A stretch of 64,000 nt of DNA from Marinoscillum sp040222955 (GTDB lineage: Bacteria; Bacteroidota; Bacteroidia; Cytophagales; Cyclobacteriaceae), in the NCBI RefSeq assembly GCF_040222955.1, contig NZ_JAVKCA010000018.1, positions 1 to 64,000 of the forward strand, written 5' to 3'. Below, piece after piece: positions 43,153-51,148 of this stretch. Position 1 is the first letter of the stretch; each line of letters opens with the position of its first letter. Below the pieces are notes generated by a model, which saw only the letters and a program-made list of their open reading frames with translations, had not been told where the DNA came from and made no database searches. Both the position numbers and the translations under genes were made by a program.

Positions 43153-43662
43153 TTAGCTGTTAGCCGATTTTTCCTGCTTGATAATTTTTCTTTTCTCCTG
43201 GTTCAGGAAGAAGGATTCAAGACCAGACTCGAAAAATTTCAGGATGATGGCGATAAGGCCTTTGGCCATGAGGCCTACATAGGGGATGGACACATTAGAT
43301 TCAATAATGTCCTCTAAGAAAAATTCCTCTGAAAGAAAGAGGACAATGGCCAAAGTAAACATAATGGTAGAAGCTTTTCTACCCACTTTGGCTTCAGCGA
43401 GATCGCGAATGGTTTTCTCTAGTTCAAGATTTTTGTCCTTGATCTCGTCATTTTGCTCGCGAATCTGGATATTGGCATTATCGAGTTTCTTCTGAAGCCT
43501 GTCAGATACACGGGTGATTACCTTGGCCTGGGCTACCAGATCCTCATAGTCATCAGAGAAGTCTTCAAGATCTTTTTTATAAATGGCATGAGTATCCAGC
43601 CTTACCCTGAAATCTTTGAGTTTCTTTATTTCTTCATGATAAAGCTCTTTGGGTCCTTCCAT
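43153..43662 (-). CDS. Coiled-coil membrane protein in a SiaBC-like operon
   Basis: The 169-residue protein has a long heptad-rich helix (about residues 10-95, 'ITRVSDRLQKKLDNANIQIR' and 'DEIKDKNLELEKTIRDLAEA'). Two hydrophobic segments follow ('ASTIMFTLAIVLFLSEEFFL' and 'PYVGLMAKGLIAIILKFF') with a basic tail. No enzyme motif is seen. It follows the SiaC-like gene after 12 bases and is the last gene of the operon. A membrane-tethered coiled coil could be the target or scaffold that SiaC contacts in place of the diguanylate cyclase SiaD. That is an inference from position alone. Confidence 0.8.
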   Translation of the reverse strand: MEGPKELYHEEIKKLKDFRVRLDTHAIYKKDLEDFSDDYEDLVAQAKVITRVSDRLQKKLDNANIQIREQNDEIKDKNLELEKTIRDLAEAKVGRKASTIMFTLAIVLFLSEEFFLEDIIESNVSIPYVGLMAKGLIAIILKFFESGLESFFLNQEKRKIIKQEKSANS

Positions 43663-43674
43663 AAGACTAGATCC

Positions 43675-44058
43675 TTAGAATTCTTCGATTTCCAGAAAAT
43701 TGAATTCAAGATCTAATAGGTCTGCATAATCTTCTCCTGCTTCCATCATGTCCTCATCATCTTCTTCATAGTACCAGTTAATCGTTAAGCCTTTGCCGGA
43801 TTCTTCTATTCTGCTTAATCGCTTAAATACATCAAACAAACACTTCGATGAGCTGGTGTTAAAGTATTCAAACGAAAAATTGGCTTTAAAATCAGTCAAA
43901 TCACTTTGGATGTACTCATCCAGGTTATCAATGATTTTTTGATAGAAAAGTATGGAATTCTCCGGGCTTGATCGTCCTTTAATTTCAAGTAATCCTTCAT
44001 CGGGATCAAAGTTCACTAATGGAGTAACCCGTGTTGGCTCAATAAAAATCTTTTCCAT
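43675..44058 (-). CDS. siaC: SiaC-like regulatory phosphoprotein (DUF1987)
   Basis: The 127-residue protein fits the SiaC/DUF1987 family: FIEPTRVTPLVNFDPDEGLL at the N-terminus, 'GRSSPENSILFYQKII' and FEYFNTSSSKCLFDVFKRL. In Pseudomonas aeruginosa SiaC is phosphorylated on Thr68 by SiaB and dephosphorylated by SiaA; unphosphorylated SiaC activates the diguanylate cyclase SiaD. Here the Thr of FNTSS is also residue 68. It follows the SiaB-like gene by 33 bases. No siaD is in the window, so the partner must differ or lie elsewhere. The family is clear; the role is inferred by homology. Confidence 0.92.
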   Translation of the reverse strand: MEKIFIEPTRVTPLVNFDPDEGLLEIKGRSSPENSILFYQKIIDNLDEYIQSDLTDFKANFSFEYFNTSSSKCLFDVFKRLSRIEESGKGLTINWYYEEDDEDMMEAGEDYADLLDLEFNFLEIEEF

Positions 44059-44091
44059 AAGGTTATTCAGAGCTTTATCTGCTTGTTCTGC

Positions 44092-44652
44092 CTATACATC
44101 TCTAGGCAATCTTACCTGCAATGTAAAATAAGATACATTGTCAGTAACTGGTTGAAATTTATATCTTAATTTTTGTCCTCCTGTTTTTCTGGCGATATCA
44201 ATGAATCCGAGACCTCCGGTTCCTTTGTCTGAAAACTCCTGCTCATTGAGCGCCTTCTTATAGAGTGTTCTCAACTCTTCCGGTTCCACAGCATTAATAT
44301 CATCCAGTCTTTGCTGTATCTCCGCTGTTCTTTCAGTGGGGATATAGTTGCCTGTTTGCAAGCTGTAAAACCTCTTTCTCGCGGCTATCAGAATCAAGGC
44401 AGACCTTGAATCATAACTACTAATTCTGATCTCATCTGCATTGACTTCATCCAGGTGATAATACAAATTTTGGATGCACTCAGTAGCCACATTGTAAAAC
44501 TTTTTCTTCACTTTCCGGTTCTCCTCAAGCTCTTCCAATCTTTCTTCAAGTGTCGCAATCATCGAAGTTACTAAGTCAAAGGTCAATTCCCCTTTGTACA
44601 TCAAAATTATATTTTGATCATATATATTCTTATAACTTCTAAGATAATCCAT
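44092..44652 (-). CDS. siaB: SiaB-like protein kinase (DUF6272)
   Basis: The 186-residue protein resembles SiaB, a GHKL-fold serine/threonine kinase of partner-switch type. An N box is visible in NVATECIQNLYYHLDE and a glycine-rich lid in 'SDKGTGGLGFIDIARKTGG'. The end 'YFTLQVRLPRDV' fits the last strand. In P. aeruginosa it phosphorylates SiaC. It is the first gene of the minus-strand operon (siaB-siaC-coiled-coil) and is transcribed away from the sensor kinase operon. A TTTG/TACTTTTC element upstream may be its promoter. Confidence 0.92.
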   Translation of the reverse strand: MDYLRSYKNIYDQNIILMYKGELTFDLVTSMIATLEERLEELEENRKVKKKFYNVATECIQNLYYHLDEVNADEIRISSYDSRSALILIAARKRFYSLQTGNYIPTERTAEIQQRLDDINAVEPEELRTLYKKALNEQEFSDKGTGGLGFIDIARKTGGQKLRYKFQPVTDNVSYFTLQVRLPRDV

Positions 44653-44679
44653 ACTTGATATTGCGATTATTTTACTTTT

Positions 44680-44712
44680 GAAAAGTAATTACTATTTGCG
44701 GATTAAACCAAA
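44680..44712 (-). promoter_or_regulatory. Promoter candidate for the siaB-siaC operon
   Basis: On the minus strand TTTG (44712-44709) and TACTTTTC (44687-44680) are separated by 21 bases, close to the TTTG/TAnnTTTG pattern with a C for the last G. The -7 element overlaps the dyad at 44672-44688. The start codon is 28 bases downstream. Confidence 0.4.
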
Positions 44713-44952
44713 TGTTTAATTACTTAAAATATTTATAAAGGGTAATTCCCCAAAGTGCTGCTATTTGCCAAGGAGAGGTATTTCTTATTGACTGCAATAT
44801 AATGCTGATTGAGTCGATTTTTATACCAAATAGGAGTGAAATAGAAATTTTAAGATTGCTTAGATGATAATTTATTGATAAAATGCATAAAGAAATATCA
44901 CAAAATGACCGCTGATTTTTGGCCCATTGCGTGATGCTTCTAAATGAATGGA

Positions 44953-44986
44953 TTGGTTATTCGCAATTTCTAATTGAATAGCTTTG
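44953..44986 (+). promoter_or_regulatory. Promoter candidate for the sensor kinase operon
   Basis: TTG at 44953-44955 and an exact TAnnTTTG (TAGCTTTG) at 44979-44986, spaced by 23 bases, which is at the upper limit for this phylum. The start codon at 45086 would give a leader of about 90 bases. Confidence 0.4.
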
Positions 44987-45085
44987 GGATGTGAACCTTG
45001 ATTTTGTTATTTACAATTCTAAAAGTTTAAGTAAATTTAGACGTAAGCGAAACTAATCTGAAAATCAACCAACCGATAATACATT

Positions 45086-46987
45086 ATGCTAAAGAAGGAC
45101 CTATATGCTGTGCTATACGCCATTACAGCCCTGGTAGTTGCAGGTACTGTGGCGTATTACATATTTGTGGTGCAAAAAGATGTCATCACTAACTTTAACG
45201 AGGATCCTACTATAGTACGGGTTGCTTCCAAGCAATCAGCTATGGGACAGCAGATCGTAAAAACTGCTGTCGGTATGGGTTACTCCAGTACTGAACGAAA
45301 CTTCACTATTTTTCAAGGTGAGTTGGGAAGAATACTCCCAGAATGGCGCAAGGGACACAAAGCACTTGTCTCCGGAGATCCTGAATTGGGGTTTTCCGTG
45401 CCTTCCACCTCTTCTGATTATCTGGCGCTTCAGGAAGACCTGAAGTTCTTCTATGAACAAATGGACATCAACGCCAGTAACCTCATGGATATTGTCTACA
45501 CGAGAGATGAGAAGGATATTAACTACCTGGCGCTAAGGAGTTCTATAGAGACTCTTATTAATACCGTGAGAAAATATCAGATTGCCACTGATAAAATAGC
45601 GGATTATTTCGTGCAGGAAGCTCAGTCTTACAAGACAGGTTTTAGTCTGGTAGAGAAAATTGTCTTTGTTGCTTTCCTTGGGATTTTACTCCTTCAAGGG
45701 TTGTTTATTTTCAGACCCCTGGTAAAGTTGGCTGGTGATAATTACCTGTCTGCCAATAAGGCCTATGTGAAGGTGAAGAAATCTGAAGAGGAACTTAAGA
45801 TCAACTTCAAGAAGCAGAAACTGATTAACAAGAAACTCTATGAATCCAGAAAGGAAATAGAGTTGAATAACCAGAAACTTAAAGAATCTGAGAGCAAGTT
45901 GCTCAAGTCATCTGAAGAGCAAATCAGGATCAATGAGAAGTTGATCAAAGCGCAGGATGAATTGAATCAGGCTTATAAGAGATTACAGGATTCTGAAGTG
46001 GAAATCAGGGAGTTGGCAGATAAGCAGCTGCAGGATAATGAGAAACTTTTCCTTGCAGAGAAAAAACTGAAGGAGACCCTGAAAAAAGAACAGAAGTCTA
46101 AGGAGGAGTTGAATATGGCCATTCAGTCACTGAAGGACGCACAGTCTCAACTCGTTCACTCTGAGAAGATGGCATCATTGGGTCAGCTTACAGCGGGGAT
46201 TGCTCATGAGATCAATAATCCGATCAACTTTATCTCCAGTGGTATGGTGTCGATTAAGATGTCCATAGAGTCTATGCGAGAGATTGCAGAGGAGTACTCA
46301 AGACTGGATGAAGGTGCCGATCTGGAAGAAGTCATCGAGAATGTAAAGGAACTTAAGGAAGAACATGAGTACGAAGAGATCCTGGAGGAGTTGGATGAAC
46401 TGATCAAAGACGTAAACTACGGGGTAACACGAACCATTGAGATCGTAAAAGGTCTGAGGGTATTCTCCAGACTAGATGAAGAGGAGTCTAAAACAGCCAA
46501 TGTTAATGAGAACATTGACGCAACCCTCACCCTGCTCAGAAACAAAACCAAGAATACCATCAAGGTATCCAAGTACTATGATGAGAAGATGAAGGATATA
46601 GAATGTTATCCGGGTCAGCTCAATCAGGTATTTATGAATATTTTGAATAATGGTATTCAGGCCATACCAAAAGAACGCAAAGACGGTGAGATCACCATTT
46701 ATACCGAGGAACTGGACAACGAAGTGGTGGTACGAATTAAGGACAATGGAGTGGGTATACCTGAGAAGATCAAGAACAGAATTTGGGAACCTTTCTTCAC
46801 CACTAAAGCAGTGGGTGTAGGAACGGGACTTGGAATGTCCATTACTTACGGTATCATCGAAAAACACAACGGTAAGATCGAACTTACCAGTGAAGAAGGT
46901 AAGGGGACTGAGTTTGTGATCACCTTGCCAAAGAAGATCCAGAAAGTGACAAAAGATCAGAGCACGAAAGTGGCAGAGAGCAAATAA
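45086..46987 (+). CDS. Membrane sensor histidine kinase with long coiled coil
   Basis: The 633-residue protein has two membrane helices (about residues 6-28 and 190-210) around an extracytoplasmic helical domain; VRVASKQSAMGQQIVKTAV recalls PilJ-type sensor domains. A long Lys/Glu-rich coiled coil (about 225-360) leads to a HisKA domain with MASLGQLTAGIAHEINNPIN (His374). Its DHp region carries an acidic insertion (about 400-440). The HATPase has N box MNILNNGIQAI, G1 'RIKDNGVGIPEKI' and G2 'GVGTGLGMSI'. It is followed 39 bases later by its probable response regulator. It would relay an envelope signal into the neighbouring Sia-like switch (inference). Confidence 0.93.
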   Translation: MLKKDLYAVLYAITALVVAGTVAYYIFVVQKDVITNFNEDPTIVRVASKQSAMGQQIVKTAVGMGYSSTERNFTIFQGELGRILPEWRKGHKALVSGDPELGFSVPSTSSDYLALQEDLKFFYEQMDINASNLMDIVYTRDEKDINYLALRSSIETLINTVRKYQIATDKIADYFVQEAQSYKTGFSLVEKIVFVAFLGILLLQGLFIFRPLVKLAGDNYLSANKAYVKVKKSEEELKINFKKQKLINKKLYESRKEIELNNQKLKESESKLLKSSEEQIRINEKLIKAQDELNQAYKRLQDSEVEIRELADKQLQDNEKLFLAEKKLKETLKKEQKSKEELNMAIQSLKDAQSQLVHSEKMASLGQLTAGIAHEINNPINFISSGMVSIKMSIESMREIAEEYSRLDEGADLEEVIENVKELKEEHEYEEILEELDELIKDVNYGVTRTIEIVKGLRVFSRLDEEESKTANVNENIDATLTLLRNKTKNTIKVSKYYDEKMKDIECYPGQLNQVFMNILNNGIQAIPKERKDGEITIYTEELDNEVVVRIKDNGVGIPEKIKNRIWEPFFTTKAVGVGTGLGMSITYGIIEKHNGKIELTSEEGKGTEFVITLPKKIQKVTKDQSTKVAESK

Positions 46988-47026
46988 TCTTTAATTACAA
47001 TCAACCTAATTAGCCAATCCTAGGAA

Positions 47027-48271
47027 ATGGAAGAACTGCAAGATTCACCAGATATAACTACCAGAAGTGAGAAAAAATACTCCCTGCTTTACGTAGATGA
47101 TGAAGCTACTAACCTGAGGGTATTTAAGTCAAATTTCAGGAAGTTTTTCAAGGTGTTTACCACGACAAACCCTTTTGAGGCGATTGATATATTGAGTGAG
47201 AATGAGATTCAGGTGGTGGTCACTGACCAACGGATGCCTGAGATGACCGGTACGGAGTTTCTCGAGAAGATCCTTCCAGATCATCCGGATGTGATCAAAA
47301 TCATTCTCACCGGATTCACAGACATTGAGGCCATCAAAGATGGGATCAACAGGTGTGGCATATATAAGTACATCACCAAGCCCTGGAACTTTGATGAAAT
47401 GAAGGGCTTGCTGGACAGAGCAATGGAGACCTACCAGCAGTCTGTGGATAGCGAAGAGCATATCAAGGAGCTGGAAGTGTCAAACGTGGAGTTGGAACGT
47501 AGAGTGAAGGAGCGAACCGAAGAACTGAATAGTATCAACAAACGGTTGATAGATAGTATCAGGTATGCCGGATTACTTCAGCAGTCGATGCTTCCCAACG
47601 AGCGCTACCTTAGCCGGATTTTTTCAGAGCATTTTGTGATGTACCGTACCAAATATCTCTTTAGTGAAGAGTTTATCTGGACCACGAGTTTGAATTTCAG
47701 ATCAGAAGATTATACAGTTATCGCACTGATTGAGTTTGATGGAAAAGGAATCGTGGGCTCTTTGAAGACCCTGATTGCAGATTCCATCCTCAACGATTTG
47801 ATCCAGGACAGGAAGATTTTTCACTCTGGAGACATCATCAAAGAATTAACTCAGGAACTGGATGCCGCAGGCTCTAAGGAGCTGGAGTGTGATCTTAAAG
47901 TTTCCGTTGCATTGTTTGATAACAACGCCAAGACCCTTCAGTTTAGCGGAATCAATCAGGATATGATTATTTTCAATGGTAAGGAAATGGTCGTGCTGGA
48001 AGGTGAATCTGAGGAAAATGTGGATGACCTGATGGCTGATAAGATTGAAATCCAGGAAGATGCTACCTACTATATGTTTTCCAACGGGTATTTCAATCAG
48101 GAAAATCAGGATGGGGTGAAGTTTTCACAGGAAAAATTTGAAGAAATGATCAAATCCATCCAAAAGAAGACGCTGAGTGAGCAGTATAAATTCCTGAATC
48201 AGACCATAGATGACTGGATAGGAGAGGGAGGCCTTACAGATGATGTTTCGATTATGGGATTTAAGCTTTAA
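47027..48271 (+). CDS. Response regulator with degenerate PP2C/SpoIIE domain
   Basis: The 414-residue protein has an intact receiver (YVDDEA, phospho-Asp67 in VVVTDQRMPEMTG, Thr in ILTGFTD, Lys in YITKPW) and a coiled coil near residues 140-180. The C-terminal part is recognisable as a PP2C/SpoIIE domain (RYAGLLQQSMLP, 'TLQFSGINQDMIIFNGKE'). Compared with the phosphatase at 48549-50480, its metal positions differ: GD of GDFYW is Glu214-Glu215, the Asp of DCTGHG is Glu236 with DGKG after it, and the Asp of SSDG is Asn353. Only the final pair Asp405-Asp406 (TDDVSIMG) is kept. It is probably a pseudophosphatase acting by binding; weak activity cannot be excluded. Confidence 0.9.
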   Translation: MEELQDSPDITTRSEKKYSLLYVDDEATNLRVFKSNFRKFFKVFTTTNPFEAIDILSENEIQVVVTDQRMPEMTGTEFLEKILPDHPDVIKIILTGFTDIEAIKDGINRCGIYKYITKPWNFDEMKGLLDRAMETYQQSVDSEEHIKELEVSNVELERRVKERTEELNSINKRLIDSIRYAGLLQQSMLPNERYLSRIFSEHFVMYRTKYLFSEEFIWTTSLNFRSEDYTVIALIEFDGKGIVGSLKTLIADSILNDLIQDRKIFHSGDIIKELTQELDAAGSKELECDLKVSVALFDNNAKTLQFSGINQDMIIFNGKEMVVLEGESEENVDDLMADKIEIQEDATYYMFSNGYFNQENQDGVKFSQEKFEEMIKSIQKKTLSEQYKFLNQTIDDWIGEGGLTDDVSIMGFKL

Positions 48272-48273
48272 AG

Positions 48274-48522
48274 ATGGACGGTATGAAAGTAAAGGCAAGC
48301 AATTTCAAAAATTGGTGTACTGAAAACATAAGTCCTCAGTCCTGGACCCGAATATGTTTGAAGTGTGTGGATGAAATCCGTGCAAAAGGATACAACCTGA
48401 AGCAAATGGAGGACCTGGATCCCGATGTAGACCTGGATGCCGAACTCCTGACAAGCCTGAGCACCGCACTGGAAACACTCTATGAGATGTCAGTAGATGA
48501 AAGTCTGCTGATCAGGTACTGA
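48274..48522 (+). CDS. Small acidic protein of unknown function
   Basis: The 82-residue protein is not recognised. It has two Cys residues in 'WCTENISPQSWTRICLKCVD' and an acidic stretch EDLDPDVDLDAELLTSLSTA. It starts three bases after the stop of the response regulator gene, so it is very likely translated in the same operon. The size and helix-rich composition suit a small adaptor or anchoring protein for the neighbouring phosphosignalling proteins, but nothing else supports that. A terminator follows at 48550-48602. Confidence 0.72.
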   Translation: MDGMKVKASNFKNWCTENISPQSWTRICLKCVDEIRAKGYNLKQMEDLDPDVDLDAELLTSLSTALETLYEMSVDESLLIRY

Positions 48523-48548
48523 AAGAAATTTGGATTTAAACCAACTGA

Positions 48549-50480
48549 CTACACCTCAACACCGATGACAACCACATCGTCTGTTTGAGGTGTATTTTTT
48601 TTCCATGACCTGAAGGCACTTTCCAGGTCTTTGATTTGCTCACTCATAGGCTTGTCGGAAATGTCTTCGATAAGTTTTTTGAAGTTCTTACTCAGGAATT
48701 TCTTATCGTGCTCCCCGCCGAATTGATCCTGAAAGCCATCAGAGGAAAGGTAGATTTTGTCCCCTTCTTCCAGCTGCATTTCTTCTTTGTTCAGTTTGCC
48801 CGCCACTTCTTTCTCGTCGCCTTCTATACCACCAATCATAAATTTAGGGCTCTTGTAAGTGATGAGCTCATTGGTTCCTTTCTTAATCAGATAAAGAGGT
48901 ATACCGGCCCCGGCAAATTCCATTTTCAGGTCGTCCAGGTTGATGATGCAGATACCGATTTCCAACCCGTCCTGGTTCTGATTTTCATCACGCTTCAGTT
49001 CAAACTTGATAACCTTATCCAACCGGGCCAGGATCTTATTAGGATCTATGTAGTTTTGGTAATACACTATGTTGGTGAGCTGATTACTCCCCATGATAGA
49101 CATGATGGCCCCCGGCACACCGTGGCCTGTACAGTCTGCACAGGCGATAATCAGGTACTCATTTCTGCCTTGTCGCACGCGCTCAAACCAGTAGAAGTCT
49201 CCACTTACCACATCTTTTGGTTCGTAGAAAACGAAAGCATCCTTCACTAATTTGGAGAGCACGGTGATCTCTGGCAATATAGAGCGTTGGATCCTTTGGG
49301 CATAGACGATACTGTCTGATACCTGTCTGTTGGCTTGTTCCAGCAATTGCTTCTGAGCCACCATCTCGTTTTTCTGGTTCTCCAGCTTATCATTTAGTTT
49401 CTTTTGTTCATCCAGTCGTCTGATCAACACCTGCGAGGCATTGGAAAGCTGAGATGCGAGTTTACCTACCTCGTCATTGGAGGTGATCTTGATTTCAGCC
49501 GAGAGGTTACCGTTACCCAGGTCTTCGGCTATTTTGCTCAATTTTACGATGGGCCTCACAAAGATATTAGCCACGATGAGTGCAAGTATGATGGAAGCAC
49601 CCAGTGCCAATAAGATCACCCATAAAAGCTTTTGCTGGATTTCCGCAAGAGGTAGCAGGGCCTCTTCTTTCCCTATGCTCACCACAAGGGTCCAGTCGTT
49701 CCCAACATTGTTTAGATAGCCCTGTTCTTTAGCTACAAATAGAAACTGGTCATCTGTTTCGATCCGCTCTACCCGGGCAGAAGTTTTTTTGGTCTTCTGG
49801 ATCAGGTCAAAATCAGAAAATTTGTCCTGAAGGACGGTTTTGCTTTCATCCTGTGTGTACAGGATTATGCCACCCTCATCCAGTAGGGTCACACTCAGCT
49901 GTCTCGCATTTTCTCCGAGTGAGATATCGCCCATAAATTTGTACAACTCATCCACAAGAATGCTCCCAACAAGTACACCTTTTGGCTCCCTGGTTTCGGG
50001 GTCTTTCACTACGGTGGCGAAATTCATGACATTGAGGTCTGTGGATTCTGATTTATCTACATCCACTACCGCATCTGTCGTCGGTGATATTTTAGTCCAG
50101 TAAGTACTCAAAGAGTGCGTTTCTCCTACAGAAAGCTGTTTGCTGTCCGCTATCCTTACGCGCTCATTATTGAAGAAAGAGAAGCTGGCATACAGATCGT
50201 TAAGGCTTTCGAGCTCCTGCAGCTTGCGGGTGAGATCAGCTTGCGGGATGTTACTTTGTCTAAAGTAGGGATCGGTTGAGGCTATTTTTAATTCATTCAG
50301 TCGGGAGTAGACAAACCGCTCTATATTAGAAATGGTTTGTTCAGACTGTCTGGTGACATTGGATAAAAGCTCCTCGGAAAAAGTGCGCTCCAGTTCCCGG
50401 TTCACAAAAAAGTAAAGTACCGAGGAGGTGAAAAAGACTAGAGAAACACAGAGAAGGGTGAGCTTGGCATATATGTTCAT
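48549..50480 (-). CDS. siaA: Membrane HAMP-PP2C (SpoIIE) phosphatase, SiaA-like
   Basis: From ATG 50480 the protein has 643 residues: a membrane helix (about 8-26), a Cache-like extracytoplasmic sensor domain to about 280, a second helix ('LLWVILLALGASIILALIVA'), HAMP (VANIFVRPIVKLSKIAEDLG), a coiled coil and a C-terminal PP2C domain. All metal ligands are present: Asp428 (SGDFYW), Asp449 (ADCTGHG), Asp581 (SSDGFQDQ) and Asp634-Asp635 (TDDVVVIG). This is the architecture of SiaA, which dephosphorylates SiaC. The frame opens at a GTG at 50534, but ATG is preferred. It converges on the kinase operon, sharing the terminator region. Assignment as the SiaC phosphatase rests on architecture and position. 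Confidence 0.9.
   Translation of the reverse strand: MNIYAKLTLLCVSLVFFTSSVLYFFVNRELERTFSEELLSNVTRQSEQTISNIERFVYSRLNELKIASTDPYFRQSNIPQADLTRKLQELESLNDLYASFSFFNNERVRIADSKQLSVGETHSLSTYWTKISPTTDAVVDVDKSESTDLNVMNFATVVKDPETREPKGVLVGSILVDELYKFMGDISLGENARQLSVTLLDEGGIILYTQDESKTVLQDKFSDFDLIQKTKKTSARVERIETDDQFLFVAKEQGYLNNVGNDWTLVVSIGKEEALLPLAEIQQKLLWVILLALGASIILALIVANIFVRPIVKLSKIAEDLGNGNLSAEIKITSNDEVGKLASQLSNASQVLIRRLDEQKKLNDKLENQKNEMVAQKQLLEQANRQVSDSIVYAQRIQRSILPEITVLSKLVKDAFVFYEPKDVVSGDFYWFERVRQGRNEYLIIACADCTGHGVPGAIMSIMGSNQLTNIVYYQNYIDPNKILARLDKVIKFELKRDENQNQDGLEIGICIINLDDLKMEFAGAGIPLYLIKKGTNELITYKSPKFMIGGIEGDEKEVAGKLNKEEMQLEEGDKIYLSSDGFQDQFGGEHDKKFLSKNFKKLIEDISDKPMSEQIKDLESAFRSWKKNTPQTDDVVVIGVEV
48550..48602 (+). 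terminator. Terminator of the sensor kinase operon, inside the SiaA-like coding end
   Basis: TACACCTCAA and TTGAGGTGTA form a perfect 10-base outer stem; an inner stem CGATG/CATCG also forms. The hairpin is followed by nine T residues. It overlaps the last codons of the convergent phosphatase gene, including those for its final Asp-Asp metal ligands. Confidence 0.88.
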
Positions 50481-50684
50481 AGAAATAGCTTTGATCCATT
50501 TTAGCAAAAATAAATGTACTTTAAAAAAATCCACTTGAATGAATCTTTTTATTAAATCATTTCAAAGATTTTCAAACCCGATAAAAAAAGTCACATTTCG
50601 ACAATTATTTGGCTAATTACTTTTCCCGGACCCTAAGATTTCTTTTTTTAGCAAATGGTTAATGCTCTTTCGGGCACCTTTCAC

Positions 50685-51137
50685 ATGTTAAAGTTCATCT
50701 GTTGTGCGTTTTTGGTCTTTGGCTTTCAGCTTTCTCACAGTCAAAATTTGTCGGTGTTCAGAACCGAGAAAGGTGTGGATGAAACGGTTGCCAAAATTTT
50801 GGAGATTATTGATTCAAAGGAGGATTTGATCTTTTTTGAAGTAGTGTCTCATGATGAGATAGCGAAAGAAAGAGGGATGAAGCTGCCTCCTACCAGAAGT
50901 ATTCTGTTTGAGGATCCGCGACTAACTACCAGCTTGATTAACTGTCAGCAGACTGCGGCACTGGATCTTCCGCTTGAAATTATTGTCTGGGAGGAATTCG
51001 GTGATGTCTATTTGGGCTTCATGGACCCCAAGTTTATGAAACGACGTTTCATGATCAATGAATGCGATGAGACCATAGAGGCACTTGGTGACCTGATGAT
51101 CAGGGTGACCATGGATGCCATTCGTGAGTTGAAGTAG
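50685..51137 (+). CDS. Exported DUF302 protein
   Basis: With ATG 50685 the protein has 150 residues and a signal peptide ending near SHSQ. A DUF302 domain follows: 'FFEVVSHDEIAKERGMKLPP' and 'SILFEDPRLTTSLINCQQTA', then 'DLPLEIIVWEEFGDVYLGFM'. DUF302 proteins are small alpha/beta domains that may bind hydrophobic ligands or nucleotides; no activity is known. A longer start (50655) would place a polar stretch before the signal and is less likely. It is transcribed away from the SiaA-like gene, and the two divergent starts are about 200 bases apart. Confidence 0.85.
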   Translation: MLKFICCAFLVFGFQLSHSQNLSVFRTEKGVDETVAKILEIIDSKEDLIFFEVVSHDEIAKERGMKLPPTRSILFEDPRLTTSLINCQQTAALDLPLEIIVWEEFGDVYLGFMDPKFMKRRFMINECDETIEALGDLMIRVTMDAIRELK

Positions 51138-51148
51138 CTTTGGTGATT

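Larger units (their letters stand above)
44653..45085. other. 433-base AT-rich divergent promoter region
   Basis: No gene is seen. It lies between the divergent siaB and sensor kinase genes. Features: a perfect dyad TTACTTTT-G-AAAAGTAA at 44672-44688 just upstream of siaB, a leftward promoter candidate (44680-44712) and a rightward -7 element TAGCTTTG (44979-44986). The middle part, about 44720-44940, holds nothing recognised, yet is long enough for a regulator site or small RNA. Confidence 0.5.

Noticed and set aside
48636..49250. Plus-strand open frame of 204 codons
   Set aside because: Antisense to the PP2C catalytic domain, whose metal ligands are all intact on the other strand.
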